From an uncultured Acetatifactor sp. (lineage in GTDB: Bacteria > Bacillota > Clostridia > Lachnospirales > Lachnospiraceae), in NCBI GenBank assembly GCA_910577235.1, contig CAJTMX010000041.1, positions 12,897-32,860 of the forward strand: a DNA stretch of 19,964 nucleotides. Direction: 5' to 3'. Positions 1-8,191 of the stretch are shown here, in pieces (position 1 is the stretch's first letter; each line of letters starts with the position of its first letter). Position numbers and translations under genes: made by a program. Below the pieces are notes generated by a model that did not search any database, was not told the DNA's origin, and was given only the letters and a program-made list of their open reading frames with translations.

Positions 1-463
1 TCGCCTGTCTCAAAATTACCGTAATCGCGGGGAAGGAAATTAAAAGCATACGACTTATTGTTGTCTTTAAGAGGTTTCCATTCATCGTATGTAAAGGTGT
101 GAACAGGTGTTGTTACGCTGTCCTCCTTCTTAGTGACCGTGATATCGGTAATCGTAGCGGTCACATTGTTGTTCATCCACCACATCTGAACCTGGGCACC
201 ATTGTCTTTGCTGGCGTTGGGAACTTCCAAGACCCATTGTGTGCTGGAATTGTCCAATTGAGCGGACTGTATCCAGTTGTTAACGCTATCATTGTTGCTT
301 GCCCCCACTATACCATCAAAATAATCGGACGTTTGGTCAAAGGTCACAGTGATGATAATGGTATCGCCTGTCTCAAAATTACCGTAATCGCGGGGAAGGA
401 AATTAAAAGCATACGACTCATTGTTGTCTTTAAGAGGTTTCCATTCATCATAGGTAAAGGTGT
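1..463 (-). repeat. In-frame tandem repeat inside the lipoprotein gene, 363-base period
   Basis: Bases 1-100 and 364-463 match at about 97 of 100 positions; I see differences only near 56, 88 and 91. The offset is 363 bases, exactly 121 codons, so the copies are in frame. They encode the junction from one module into the next (KPLKDNN, then SYAFNFLPRDYGNFETGD). The other modules of the same protein are far more diverged at DNA level, so this pair is a recent duplication or a recently converted one. The left copy is cut by the window edge. Confidence 0.9.
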
Positions 464-2780
464 AAAGACCGTCACTGGGTTCCCCGGGTTCTGCCGCGTC
501 AGATACAGTGATCACACAGGAGATCTCATCCTCAGGGGAGAATGAATAATCGCTCATTAAGATCTGGACTACGTCCGTACTGTTGTACTCGCTGCAATCG
601 ATGATCTTGGTTCCCTCTTTAAAGGTAGTGCCGTTGATATCCAGCTTATATGCATAGGATCTTCCGTTATATCTGCTGTCCACGTGCCAGATCTGGAATA
701 AAAATCCGCCGAATTCGCTGATATCAGTAAAGTTATTGGCATCCATGATATCCCGGATCTTTGCGGAGAACTCCAAAGTGCCGGCACTGCCGTTGACGCT
801 GTTCCATCCGTTCCAGTCCGCGCTAAAGCCATTGAATGCCAGCTGCCAGTCGGAGGTATCGATCTTATCCTCTTCGCCCGGCTTGTCATCATCGCCGCTG
901 GGGTCCTTTTCTTCCTTGGTCACGGTAATGTTGTCTATATGTACAAAGCTGCCCTCGGACCACCATACACCGATCTGAATGTCGTTGGTTTCCGAGACGG
1001 CGCCGGGTACCTTGATCGTACATGTCACGGGACTTCCGTCTGCGGATTCAAAGTCACTCTGTATCCATGAGGTGCCGGACATACCTACAGAACCCTTAAA
1101 GTAACCGTCTCCGGACAAGGTCACTGCCACATTGATGGTATCGCCCTGCTTGTAATCGCAGTAATTTGCAGCCGTTCTGAATTTTTTCATATCGTTGGGA
1201 TAAAATGTGTCGTCATCGTTGGTATCCACGATGGTTCCGCCCTTTGTCACGGTGATGGAATTCAATGCTACCTTGGTATTCATCCACCAGAATTCGATCT
1301 TGGCCTCTTCCTTGGTACTTGCTTCTACTACAAGCTCGCAGGTAACGCTGCCTCCGTTGCTGCTGTAATTGCTGCTTCTGTTTGTGCCGTTTACATCGTT
1401 GACGCTGACACAGCCATTGTAAACTTCATTGGAATCCAGTCCAACCTGGATGGTGATAATATCTCCGTCCTCAAAGTCGCAATAATCGGAAGGCTTAAAG
1501 GTATATACATCGTTCTTCTGGGTGGATGTATAGATAAGCCCCTTGATATCAACATGCTGATAACCCCATTTTAGTATCTCTATATCAATATCCACGACGC
1601 CTACGGCTGTACCGCCTATATACCAGATTCCCAACTGCACAGAATCAATAACAGGGGAGATATCCAGTACCCAGGTGGAGATACCCGTATCGGATTCGTA
1701 CTCTGTCTGTGTCCACTCATAGTTGTCGCCCACACTGGTGCCCATGCTGCCGGTAAATTCGCCGTCGCTCTCCAGAGTGGCAGTGATCCGGATCTTATCG
1801 CCGAATTTAAAGGAAGGGTTAATAACAGAAGGTATAAACTCAAAATTACCCTCGTCCGTAAACATGGTGATATAATCGCCATGAATGCCGATCTCTTCCT
1901 CAAGAACCGTGACGGTGATGGAATGAATACCTACCGAAGTACCGCCCACCCACCAGATACCGATATTGGAGTAATCCGAACTGGGCTTCACAGTCCATGA
2001 AAGCGTATATTTGCCGCCTTCGTCATATTTAAATTCTTTCTGATTCCAGACATAATCTTTACCTATACTGGCGCCGATGGAACCGTTAAAATCACCGTCG
2101 CTCTCCAGTACCACAGAGATCTTGACCAGGTCGCCTACCTTGTACTGGGAGTTATAATCTGACAGTGCGAATTCCATAGAATCCTGTTCCGTAAAGGTGG
2201 CCAGTTTGCCGATAACCGCGGGCTCCACTTCCTCCACGGCTACCTCAATGGATATAACACCCACAGGCGCGCTGTCCGCAAACCACAGATTCAACTGGGC
2301 GCTGTCCACGCTGGGCGTTACGGTCCAGGTGGCTGTGTGGCATCCGGCTTCAAACTCAAACTCTTCCTGTTGCCACTCATAGCTCGATCCCACGCTGGCT
2401 CCCACACAGCCGTTAAACATACCCAAACTCTCCATGGTTATGCTGAGCGTGACCCTGTTTCCCACTTTATAGTCGGAATTGTAATCGGAAAATTTAAATT
2501 CCAGACTATCGCCCTGAGAAAGCTCGCTCAGATAGGAATCCGAGGTCAATGCCACAACTTCCTCTGTGGATGCAGGAGTTTCTTCTTTTTCTTGTTCCGG
2601 CGGCTCCGGTGCGGGAGTTTCCTCCGGAGTTACGACTTCGCTTTCTTCCGTCTCCAGAGATATGTCACTGCCTTCCGCCGGCACATTCTCCGGTTTCTGT
2701 CCGCATCCGCCCAAAACAAAGAACATCGTCATTGCTATAATGGCAATGGATCTGAACAGAATACCTTTTCGTCTTGCCAT
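1..2780 (-). CDS. Large repeat-bearing lipoprotein, 3' end beyond left edge
   Basis: An uninterrupted frame runs from an ATG at 2780, behind AGGAGG (2786-2791), to the left edge: 926 codons with no stop. The N-terminus is a lipoprotein signal peptide, with MARRKG, a hydrophobic stretch, and lipobox LGGC with Cys26. A Glu/Pro/Thr-rich linker follows (about residues 27-70). The rest is a series of related modules of about 90-120 residues with the pattern F-x-P-S-x-Y, G-D-x-I-x-I, a G-Y/F-F-x-G turn, I-G-I/V-W-W, then I-T-V-T. I count five in a row, one divergent module (codons near 510-895), one more full copy and a partial copy at the edge. The conserved tryptophans and predicted all-beta character suggest carbohydrate-binding-like beta-sandwiches on the outer face of the membrane; that is inference. 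A catalytic domain could lie beyond the edge. It has its own promoter and is divergent from the next operon. Confidence 0.85.
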   Translation of the reverse strand, partial: MARRKGILFRSIAIIAMTMFFVLGGCGQKPENVPAEGSDISLETEESEVVTPEETPAPEPPEQEKEETPASTEEVVALTSDSYLSELSQGDSLEFKFSDYNSDYKVGNRVTLSITMESLGMFNGCVGASVGSSYEWQQEEFEFEAGCHTATWTVTPSVDSAQLNLWFADSAPVGVISIEVAVEEVEPAVIGKLATFTEQDSMEFALSDYNSQYKVGDLVKISVVLESDGDFNGSIGASIGKDYVWNQKEFKYDEGGKYTLSWTVKPSSDYSNIGIWWVGGTSVGIHSITVTVLEEEIGIHGDYITMFTDEGNFEFIPSVINPSFKFGDKIRITATLESDGEFTGSMGTSVGDNYEWTQTEYESDTGISTWVLDISPVIDSVQLGIWYIGGTAVGVVDIDIEILKWGYQHVDIKGLIYTSTQKNDVYTFKPSDYCDFEDGDIITIQVGLDSNEVYNGCVSVNDVNGTNRSSNYSSNGGSVTCELVVEASTKEEAKIEFWWMNTKVALNSITVTKGGTIVDTNDDDTFYPNDMKKFRTAANYCDYKQGDTINVAVTLSGDGYFKGSVGMSGTSWIQSDFESADGSPVTCTIKVPGAVSETNDIQIGVWWSEGSFVHIDNITVTKEEKDPSGDDDKPGEEDKIDTSDWQLAFNGFSADWNGWNSVNGSAGTLEFSAKIRDIMDANNFTDISEFGGFLFQIWHVDSRYNGRSYAYKLDINGTTFKEGTKIIDCSEYNSTDVVQILMSDYSFSPEDEISCVITVSDAAEPGEPSDGLYTFTYDEWKPLKDNNESYAFNFLPRDYGNFETGDTIIITVTFDQTSDYFDGIVGASNNDSVNNWIQSAQLDNSSTQWVLEVPNASKDNGAQVQMWWMNNNVTATITDITVTKKEDSVTTPVHTFTYDEWKPLKDNNKSYAFNFLPRDYGNFETG

Positions 2781-2952
2781 AGTACCCTCCTTCTCTTGGT
2801 TAACTAAAATGTTAACTGAATTTTAATTGGCAATAAGTTAAATATAGTTTGGCGATATTGCCGAAATCACTCCTTTCATCATTTTTCTTTTCTCTTTTTT
2901 TCACAAGAGAAATCTCCCCCAATTAAAAATTCATATAAATTTTATATATTAC

Positions 2953-2981
2953 ACTATACTCTCTACAGATAATTTAGTCAA
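2953..2981 (-). promoter_or_regulatory. Sigma-A promoter of the repeat lipoprotein gene
   Basis: On the minus strand, TTGACT (2981-2976) is followed after exactly 17 bases by TATAGT (2958-2953). Each hexamer differs from consensus at one position. This implies a leader of about 165 bases before the ATG at 2780. Confidence 0.7.
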
Positions 2982-3147
2982 TATTTATTTGTAATGTTAC
3001 TGCCTAAAATGTTTGATTGTATGATTTTAGTCAAGTAATTAGCTAATAATATAGATAACAACAGTTAAATTCAAGTAAATGGGACAGAGGGTATGCTTTT
3101 AGGTATATTCAGCAAAGTGGAGACGAGCAAAGCACAACGGTGTGATC

Positions 3148-3159
3148 ATGCCGCGGCAT
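3148..3159. promoter_or_regulatory. Perfect 12-base palindrome, possible operator
   Basis: ATGCCGCGGCAT is a perfect inverted repeat in otherwise AT-rich DNA, about 52 bases upstream of the -35 of the rightward operon. The position would suit an activator site, but no regulator is assigned and a chance palindrome is possible. Confidence 0.3.
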
Positions 3160-3211
3160 CTGCAGGATAGGGCATAATGGCAGCATATCGGCAGACAAAC
3201 GTCAAAAAGGA

Positions 3212-3240
3212 ATGACATTTTATAAGTCCTGTGTTACAAT
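3212..3240 (+). promoter_or_regulatory. Sigma-A promoter of the rightward operon
   Basis: ATGACA (3212-3217), a 17-base spacer and TACAAT (3235-3240) lie about 100 bases before the ATG at 3340. Each hexamer has five of six consensus bases. It is the only convincing promoter upstream of the genes from 3340 onward. Confidence 0.65.
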
Positions 3241-3339
3241 AAATATAATATTGAGTAATACTGTGGGATCTGATTTTACTCAATATGGAGAAAAAGCTTC
3301 AGATATGGACTGGAGAGTACGGATTGAGGAGGGAGACCA

Positions 3340-4254
3340 ATGAGAGTGAAAAGGAATCTGGGACGCGCGGCTACGCTTGTCTGCGTCTTGGCATTATCTT
3401 TGGTCGGTTGTGCCAAAAAGGGAAATCTGGATGAGGGAGAGTGCGCCGTTGTTGTAAGTTTGGAGAATATTCCTCAGGAATTCAAGATGCTGGGGGATAA
3501 TGAGAAGGATCTGCTGGGGATAGAAGTTACCCTGCAAAACATAACTACGGAAAGACAGTACAAATTTTTGCTGGATGAAGAAAATGGGTTTAAGCAGGAG
3601 GCTTCACTGAATCCCGGTGTATATAAGGTATATTACTGTTCCAGCTCCCCCTATTTTTTGCTGATGGATATAGCCTCCAGACAGGACCAGCTGGACGTGA
3701 GTAAGGACGGGGTAAATGAACTGACGGTATATATTGAGAATTATGAAGATTTTTCTGACAGTGTCTGGAACTCCCAGCCTGTCCGGGAGATCATGCAGCA
3801 GGATAAGTTTTCCCGCATGGCGCAGTGGCAGGGTCAGGTGATAGACCTGCAGGATATCACGGACTACATAGAGTTTGAGTATGACAGAGAGGTGAGGGGT
3901 TATGAGCAGGTCACTCTGCACAATTCCGGTGTATGGATCACTGTACAGAATCAGACGCCGGAGGCCGCTCCCTGGACTGACTGCGAACTGATAAAAGTGC
4001 AGACTTCGGGAACAGGGATCATCCTGCCCCAGGGCGCGAGAGTGGGAATGTCGCTGAAGGACATCGCCCACGCGCAGGAGGGGATATATGGCACGCCGGA
4101 TTCCATGACGGGTTCTCTTCTCATCGGTACGGGTATGGATAGAGCGGGTATGGTTTATTATGACCAATCCTCCGGCGACAAGATCACATTGGAATGTACC
4201 CCGGATGCGGACTATATCTGTAATATCATATATGAGTTTGCCGTATACGAATAG
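3340..4254 (+). CDS. Lipoprotein of unknown family
   Basis: This 304-residue protein starts at an ATG behind GAGGAGGGAG. It has a basic start (MRVKRN), a hydrophobic segment and lipobox LVGC with Cys24, so it should be lipid-anchored on the outer face of the membrane. Residues about 30-130 look like a small beta-domain (VVVSLENIP, NPGVYKVYY) of the kind found in transthyretin- or Ig-like folds. Residues about 170-304 form a second, unrecognised part with many short beta-type stretches. I do not recognise the family or see catalytic motifs. It is the first gene of an apparent operon. The next gene, a membrane protein with a J-domain, starts 24 bases after its stop, so the pair may work together at the membrane. 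Confidence 0.85.
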   Translation: MRVKRNLGRAATLVCVLALSLVGCAKKGNLDEGECAVVVSLENIPQEFKMLGDNEKDLLGIEVTLQNITTERQYKFLLDEENGFKQEASLNPGVYKVYYCSSSPYFLLMDIASRQDQLDVSKDGVNELTVYIENYEDFSDSVWNSQPVREIMQQDKFSRMAQWQGQVIDLQDITDYIEFEYDREVRGYEQVTLHNSGVWITVQNQTPEAAPWTDCELIKVQTSGTGIILPQGARVGMSLKDIAHAQEGIYGTPDSMTGSLLIGTGMDRAGMVYYDQSSGDKITLECTPDADYICNIIYEFAVYE

Positions 4255-4278
4255 CCGAAAGGGGGAGAGAGCAAATCC

Positions 4279-5586
4279 ATGAAAAAGATTCTTAAGATAG
4301 TTAAAATTAACATATTTGCGATTATTGCGCTGCCCCTCCTGCTGCTGGCAACGGCGGCCAAGCTGGCGGCAAAGGCTCTGGAGAAAACGGTCACGATCAT
4401 AGGAGCAGTCTTTATTCTGTTCGGAATCGCCATGATTTTTGAGATATTTAAAAATCCGTCCGGGTGGCTGAACGGTATTTTCATGGTCATCGTTATATTG
4501 ATCATAGGAGGTATTTTTACCGCTATAGCCATATGGATACTGAGTCTTGTGTCCGCAGTCATCATGGCGGTGGTATCTCTGGTCATTTCGCTGCTGAACG
4601 GTATTTATGAGCTGATCTACGGAGGATATGCGTCGCTGTACCATGCCTGTAAGACGGATTATGCCGCTGTCAGTCAGGAGGGCAGCGGAATTGTAAACGG
4701 ACTGTGCTGTCTCTTTTATACGCTGCTCAGGGTCATCAACCGTGGCATTATTTTGTTTGTTACCCACGCAGTCAAGATTTTTGTGCTGGCCAGCGCAGTT
4801 ATCGTGATCGGTTCCCTGTTTATGTGTAACCAATACATACAGAGCCGGTTCGGCATCGGTTTGCTTAGCTATATTAAGCTGTTCTCTCCGCTCCCTATCA
4901 TCTATGGCATCACGATGTATCTGGCATTTATGACCGCTATTGTGATTATCCTGGTGTCCCTGGGTTTAGAGTGGAGCGAGTGGGGCAAAGAGATGGAGCT
5001 GTCCACTGGGGATTACGAGAAGTACCTCAGTAGTATTCTGGAGAGGACGGAAGAGATCGGCGGGGGCAATATCCATAATACGGCTCAGGGGGCAAGCGCC
5101 GCGGATGAAAAACGGATGCAAAAGTGTTATCGGTATCAGGATATTCTCCAGCAGCATATTACGGAGATTACGGAATTCTCCCAGACCATCTCTCCCCTTG
5201 TGGATAAGAGCGACAACTATATCCTTCGTTCCAGCTGGGGAGAGTATTTCCCCACACTACAGGAGGTGGTGGACGGGATCACCAAGTACAACGGGAATGT
5301 TCCGATAGATGAATATGAAAAGCTCATGCCGCTGATCGACAGACTGGAGGAATTAAAACAGACCATAGAAAAACAGGCGGCCAAGATAGCGGAGGAACAG
5401 AAGGCCACCGCGGCGGCGGGAGGAGGATTCTTCGCGGGCTGTGACACAGAGGAAAAGCTGGATAAGAGGTACCGCGCTCTGTGTAAAACATATCATCCGG
5501 ACACGGAAGTGGGCGATGAAGAAACCTTTAAGCTGATAACGGACGAGTATGACAGGCGGAAGGCGGAACTGAAGGAACAGGCGTAA
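4279..5586 (+). CDS. Polytopic membrane protein with C-terminal J-domain
   Basis: 435 residues. The first ~230 hold about six hydrophobic segments (near 10-32, 36-56, 64-86, 88-108, 158-185 and 205-228). A soluble part follows, with a charged, coiled-coil-prone stretch near 350-380 (EELKQTIEKQAAKIAEEQ). The final ~50 residues read as a J-domain: a helix II-like stretch YRALCKTYHPD, the HPD motif at 406-408, and a helix III-like FKLITDEYDRRKAEL. The HPD loop is what stimulates DnaK ATPase, so the protein could recruit DnaK to the inner face of the membrane. Helix I is short or poorly matched and nothing follows helix III, so this is a minimal J-domain. The transmembrane part is of no family I recognise. 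It lies 24 bases after the lipoprotein gene and 24 before the kinase-fusion gene, which points to one transcript. Confidence 0.8.
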   Translation: MKKILKIVKINIFAIIALPLLLLATAAKLAAKALEKTVTIIGAVFILFGIAMIFEIFKNPSGWLNGIFMVIVILIIGGIFTAIAIWILSLVSAVIMAVVSLVISLLNGIYELIYGGYASLYHACKTDYAAVSQEGSGIVNGLCCLFYTLLRVINRGIILFVTHAVKIFVLASAVIVIGSLFMCNQYIQSRFGIGLLSYIKLFSPLPIIYGITMYLAFMTAIVIILVSLGLEWSEWGKEMELSTGDYEKYLSSILERTEEIGGGNIHNTAQGASAADEKRMQKCYRYQDILQQHITEITEFSQTISPLVDKSDNYILRSSWGEYFPTLQEVVDGITKYNGNVPIDEYEKLMPLIDRLEELKQTIEKQAAKIAEEQKATAAAGGGFFAGCDTEEKLDKRYRALCKTYHPDTEVGDEETFKLITDEYDRRKAELKEQA

Positions 5587-5610
5587 CCCGGGACGGGCAC
5601 GGAGATCAAT

Positions 5611-7497
5611 ATGATTGGACAAAGGCAGGAAACGGCAGCGATGACAGATTATGACGAAAAGTGGTCGGCAGTGTCGCCGGCCGTGACAGAGTGGCTGACA
5701 GAGACATATGCTGCCACGGAAATCACGTATATAGACAAGGGATGGTCCGGCGATAAAAAGTACAGGATCGATACGGCTTGCGGTACGAAATATTTGCTGC
5801 GGATCACGCCGGAGAACTTTTCCGGAGGCATAGGAGAATATTCTGTACGGGAGATCTGGCGCAAAAAACAGGCCGATATATCTCGTATGCAGCAGCATCT
5901 GGCGGCTCTGGGCGTACCCATGTGCAAACCGGTGGAAAGCGGACACTGTGCCGATGGCGTGTACAATCTGCAGACCTGGATAGAGGGAAGAGACGCTCAG
6001 GACGTGATTCCCTGGCTTTCCGATGCATGTCAGTACGCATATGGATTGGAAGCGGGAAAAATCCTAAAAACCCTGCATTCTGTCCCCGCGCCTGCGGACC
6101 AGATGGATTGGGAATGCCGTTTCAACGCCAAGGCCCGCCGCAGGATCAGGGAGTATAGGGAGTGCTCCGTTGAGTTTGACGGAGCGGAGGAGTTTATCTC
6201 ATGTATTAATGCCAATTGCGGTCTGCTGAGAGACAGGCCGCAGCTTTTTATACATGGGGACTATCATATCGGCAACATGATGTTAGAAGATGACAAACTT
6301 GTCATAATAGGATTTAACCGCTATGAATTTGCCGATCCATGGGAGGAATTTTGCGGTATCGTTAAGAGCGCGCGAATCTCCCCCATCTTCGCCTCCGGAG
6401 TGATAAACGGATATTTTGATGGGGAGGTGCCTACAGAATTTTGGAGGTTGCAGGCTCTGTATATCAGCAGCAGCATCCTTGCCTCCGTTTCCGAGGCGAT
6501 TCCCTTTGGCGACGGGGAGGTCGGGAAGGCGTTAGAACAGGCAGAGGAAGTGCTGGGCTGGTATAACAATATGAAGAATCCCATACCCTCCTGGTATTTT
6601 AAGGGATATTATCTGCAAAATATAGACGGCATACCCTACAAGATGAAATCCGGTTATGACTTTGACTTTCTCCACGAATACGGAACCGTGTTCAAAGTGT
6701 TTGACGATCAGGATTCGGGAAATATCTGTTTCGGAATACGGGGGAAAAGCCAGGGGTGCGGTGAGGCGCCCCGGTATTTTGTCAAGTATGCCGGCGCTCC
6801 AACAGAGGCCTATAAGGGTACGCCACAGGACGCTGTCCAACGGCTCAAGGCCACACCGCCGCTGTACCGCACTTTGGCCCACCCCCGCCTGATTGAGTTG
6901 TTGGAGACCCGGGAGATGGGCGGCGGCTATGCCATGATCTTTAAATGGGCCCAGGGCATTAGTATGGGAAGGATGTACCCGGAGGAACACCGCAGGTTTA
7001 TGAATCTGCCCACGGAGACCAGAATGCGGATCTTTCGGGACCTGCTGGATTTTCTGGAGCATGTTCACAGGAAGGGCTATGTGGCGGTAGATTTCTATGA
7101 CGGGAGTGTCATGTATACGGAAGAGGGGAATACGCTTTTCTGCGATATAGATTTATTCTGCAAAAAGCCCTATCGAAACCCTGTGGGGCGGATGTGGGGC
7201 AGCTCCCGCTTTATGTCTCCCGAGGAGTTTATAAGGGGAGCGGAAATAGACGAGATCAGCAATGTCTATATGGCAGGGGCTTTCGCTTTTGCCCTGTTCG
7301 GAGGATATGAGCGCCGTCTGGATTCCTGGACGCTCAGCAGGAAACTATATCGAGTGGTGCGGAAATCCGTGTGTAAAAAGAGAGACAGCAGGCAGCAGAG
7401 CATCCGGCAGCTTATTGAGGAGTGGGAGAATGCCCGGAAGGAAGAGACGGAATACATCGATAAAGGAGAGTATTCCGACGGTTTTTGGATATATTAG
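5611..7497 (+). CDS. APH-fold (probable pseudokinase) fused to Ser/Thr-kinase-like domain
   Basis: 628 residues in two parts. Residues about 1-315 have the aminoglycoside phosphotransferase fold. The Brenner-type motif HGDYHIGN is intact (H215, D217, N222), but the usual metal-binding I-D-F-D reads IGFNR (G234, N236), so both acidic positions are lost. Residues about 321-628 resemble a bacterial Ser/Thr-kinase-like family: a candidate ATP lysine K392 (YFVKYAG), a catalytic-loop Asp D494 with Ser499 where Asn is usual, CDID at 511-514 as the metal motif, and SPEE as the APE equivalent. The second part begins at Met321 (MKNPIPSWYF), as a free-standing protein would, which suggests fusion of two genes. 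The start at 5611 has GGAG six bases upstream; ATG 5641 is an alternative. No substrate can be assigned. The upstream gene ends 24 bases before. Confidence 0.82.
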   Translation: MIGQRQETAAMTDYDEKWSAVSPAVTEWLTETYAATEITYIDKGWSGDKKYRIDTACGTKYLLRITPENFSGGIGEYSVREIWRKKQADISRMQQHLAALGVPMCKPVESGHCADGVYNLQTWIEGRDAQDVIPWLSDACQYAYGLEAGKILKTLHSVPAPADQMDWECRFNAKARRRIREYRECSVEFDGAEEFISCINANCGLLRDRPQLFIHGDYHIGNMMLEDDKLVIIGFNRYEFADPWEEFCGIVKSARISPIFASGVINGYFDGEVPTEFWRLQALYISSSILASVSEAIPFGDGEVGKALEQAEEVLGWYNNMKNPIPSWYFKGYYLQNIDGIPYKMKSGYDFDFLHEYGTVFKVFDDQDSGNICFGIRGKSQGCGEAPRYFVKYAGAPTEAYKGTPQDAVQRLKATPPLYRTLAHPRLIELLETREMGGGYAMIFKWAQGISMGRMYPEEHRRFMNLPTETRMRIFRDLLDFLEHVHRKGYVAVDFYDGSVMYTEEGNTLFCDIDLFCKKPYRNPVGRMWGSSRFMSPEEFIRGAEIDEISNVYMAGAFAFALFGGYERRLDSWTLSRKLYRVVRKSVCKKRDSRQQSIRQLIEEWENARKEETEYIDKGEYSDGFWIY

Positions 7498-7540
7498 GAG
7501 CTTTTGACGGGGATCGCAGGGAAAAGCTTGAGGAAGGAAA

Positions 7541-7568
7541 TACGGTTTCTTATTTTAGGTAAACCGTA
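7541..7568 (+). other. Intergenic hairpin before the GNAT gene
   Basis: TACGGTTT (7541-7548) and AAACCGTA (7561-7568) form a perfect 8-bp stem with a 12-base loop between the kinase-fusion gene and the next GNAT gene. No U-run follows, and the ribosome-binding site AGGGAAAG starts right after it. It may be a weak attenuator, an mRNA-processing or stability element, or chance. Confidence 0.4.
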
Positions 7569-7579
7569 GGGAAAGAGAA

Positions 7580-8191
7580 ATGACAGAGTACAGACAACTT
7601 GCGGAAAATGAGATCAACAGGGCCTTGTTCCGGCAGTTCATACGGCGTCAGAATGTCACAGACTGTTGGCGGAAAGTGGACGGAATCTGGATGGTGAAGA
7701 GTGATCCCTTTGTGGACGACTGGTCGGAGGCGGATTATCAGACTCTGATATCCTGTTTAAGAAAAACGGTTGCCACAGGCGGTTATGTTCTGGCAGCGTT
7801 TTTAGATAATGCCTTAAAGGGTTTTGTATCTGTGGAACCCGGACTGTTTGGCAGGGAGCATAACTATATGGACCTGTCCAGTATCCATGTGTCCCAGGAT
7901 ATGCGCGGGCAGGGAATCGGAAGATCCCTCTTTATGGCGGCCGCGGAGTGGGCCGCAAAAAACGGGGCGCAAAAGCTTTATATATCCGCGCATTCCGCAG
8001 TGGAAAGTCAGGCATTTTACCGTGCTATGGGATGTGTGGAGGCGCGGGAGTACCAGCAGGAGCATGTGGATAAGGAACCTTTTGACTGCCAGCTGGAATA
8101 CAGTCTAACAGGCGAAACGGAGGTTCTAACGGACCTCATAAATCAGGAGGAAATGTATTATGGTAGGAATCATAGCGGACAGTACCTGTGA
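7580..8191 (+). CDS. GNAT-family N-acetyltransferase
   Basis: 203 residues. The acetyl-CoA-binding motif A is clear: Q106-D-M-R-G-Q-G-I-G114, preceded by a beta strand (MDLSSIHVSQ) and followed by helix alpha-3 (SLFMAAAEWAA). The later SAHSAVESQAFYRAMGCV is the standard motif B region with the Asn/Ser-x-x-Ala-x-x-F/L-Y pattern. It transfers acetyl from acetyl-CoA to an unknown amine in the cytoplasm. The ~70 N-terminal residues before the core are not diagnostic. Its last 32 bases overlap the start of the DegV gene in another frame, and the ribosome-binding site of DegV (AGGAGG) lies inside this gene, so the two are probably translationally coupled. Confidence 0.85.
   Translation: MTEYRQLAENEINRALFRQFIRRQNVTDCWRKVDGIWMVKSDPFVDDWSEADYQTLISCLRKTVATGGYVLAAFLDNALKGFVSVEPGLFGREHNYMDLSSIHVSQDMRGQGIGRSLFMAAAEWAAKNGAQKLYISAHSAVESQAFYRAMGCVEAREYQQEHVDKEPFDCQLEYSLTGETEVLTDLINQEEMYYGRNHSGQYL

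Larger units (their letters stand above)
2781..3339. other. Divergent intergenic region, no gene seen
   Basis: These 559 bases separate two lipoprotein genes transcribed away from each other. The left 280 bases are very AT-rich and form the 5' leader and promoter of the leftward gene. The leader includes the near-palindrome TGGCGATATTGCCG (near 2850-2863) and a pyrimidine-rich stretch near 2880-2900. The right part is richer in GC and holds a perfect 12-base palindrome at 3148-3159 and the rightward promoter. No reading frame of useful length with a ribosome-binding site is present. Confidence 0.7.

Noticed and set aside
1..463. CRISPR array or mobile-element repeat
   Set aside because: The repeat is in frame, has a 363-base period, continues as protein-level modules and has no short-repeat/spacer structure.
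2889..2911. Hairpin TTCTCT...AGAGAA in the leader of the repeat lipoprotein gene as a terminator or riboswitch
   Set aside because: The stem is short and AT-rich, the loop is a T-run, and no known riboswitch consensus is present.
3604..4833. Long minus-strand open frame (409 codons)
   Set aside because: It is antisense to the lipoprotein and membrane-protein genes, lacks a ribosome-binding site, and its translation is a low-complexity His/Gln/Asp-rich shadow without motifs.
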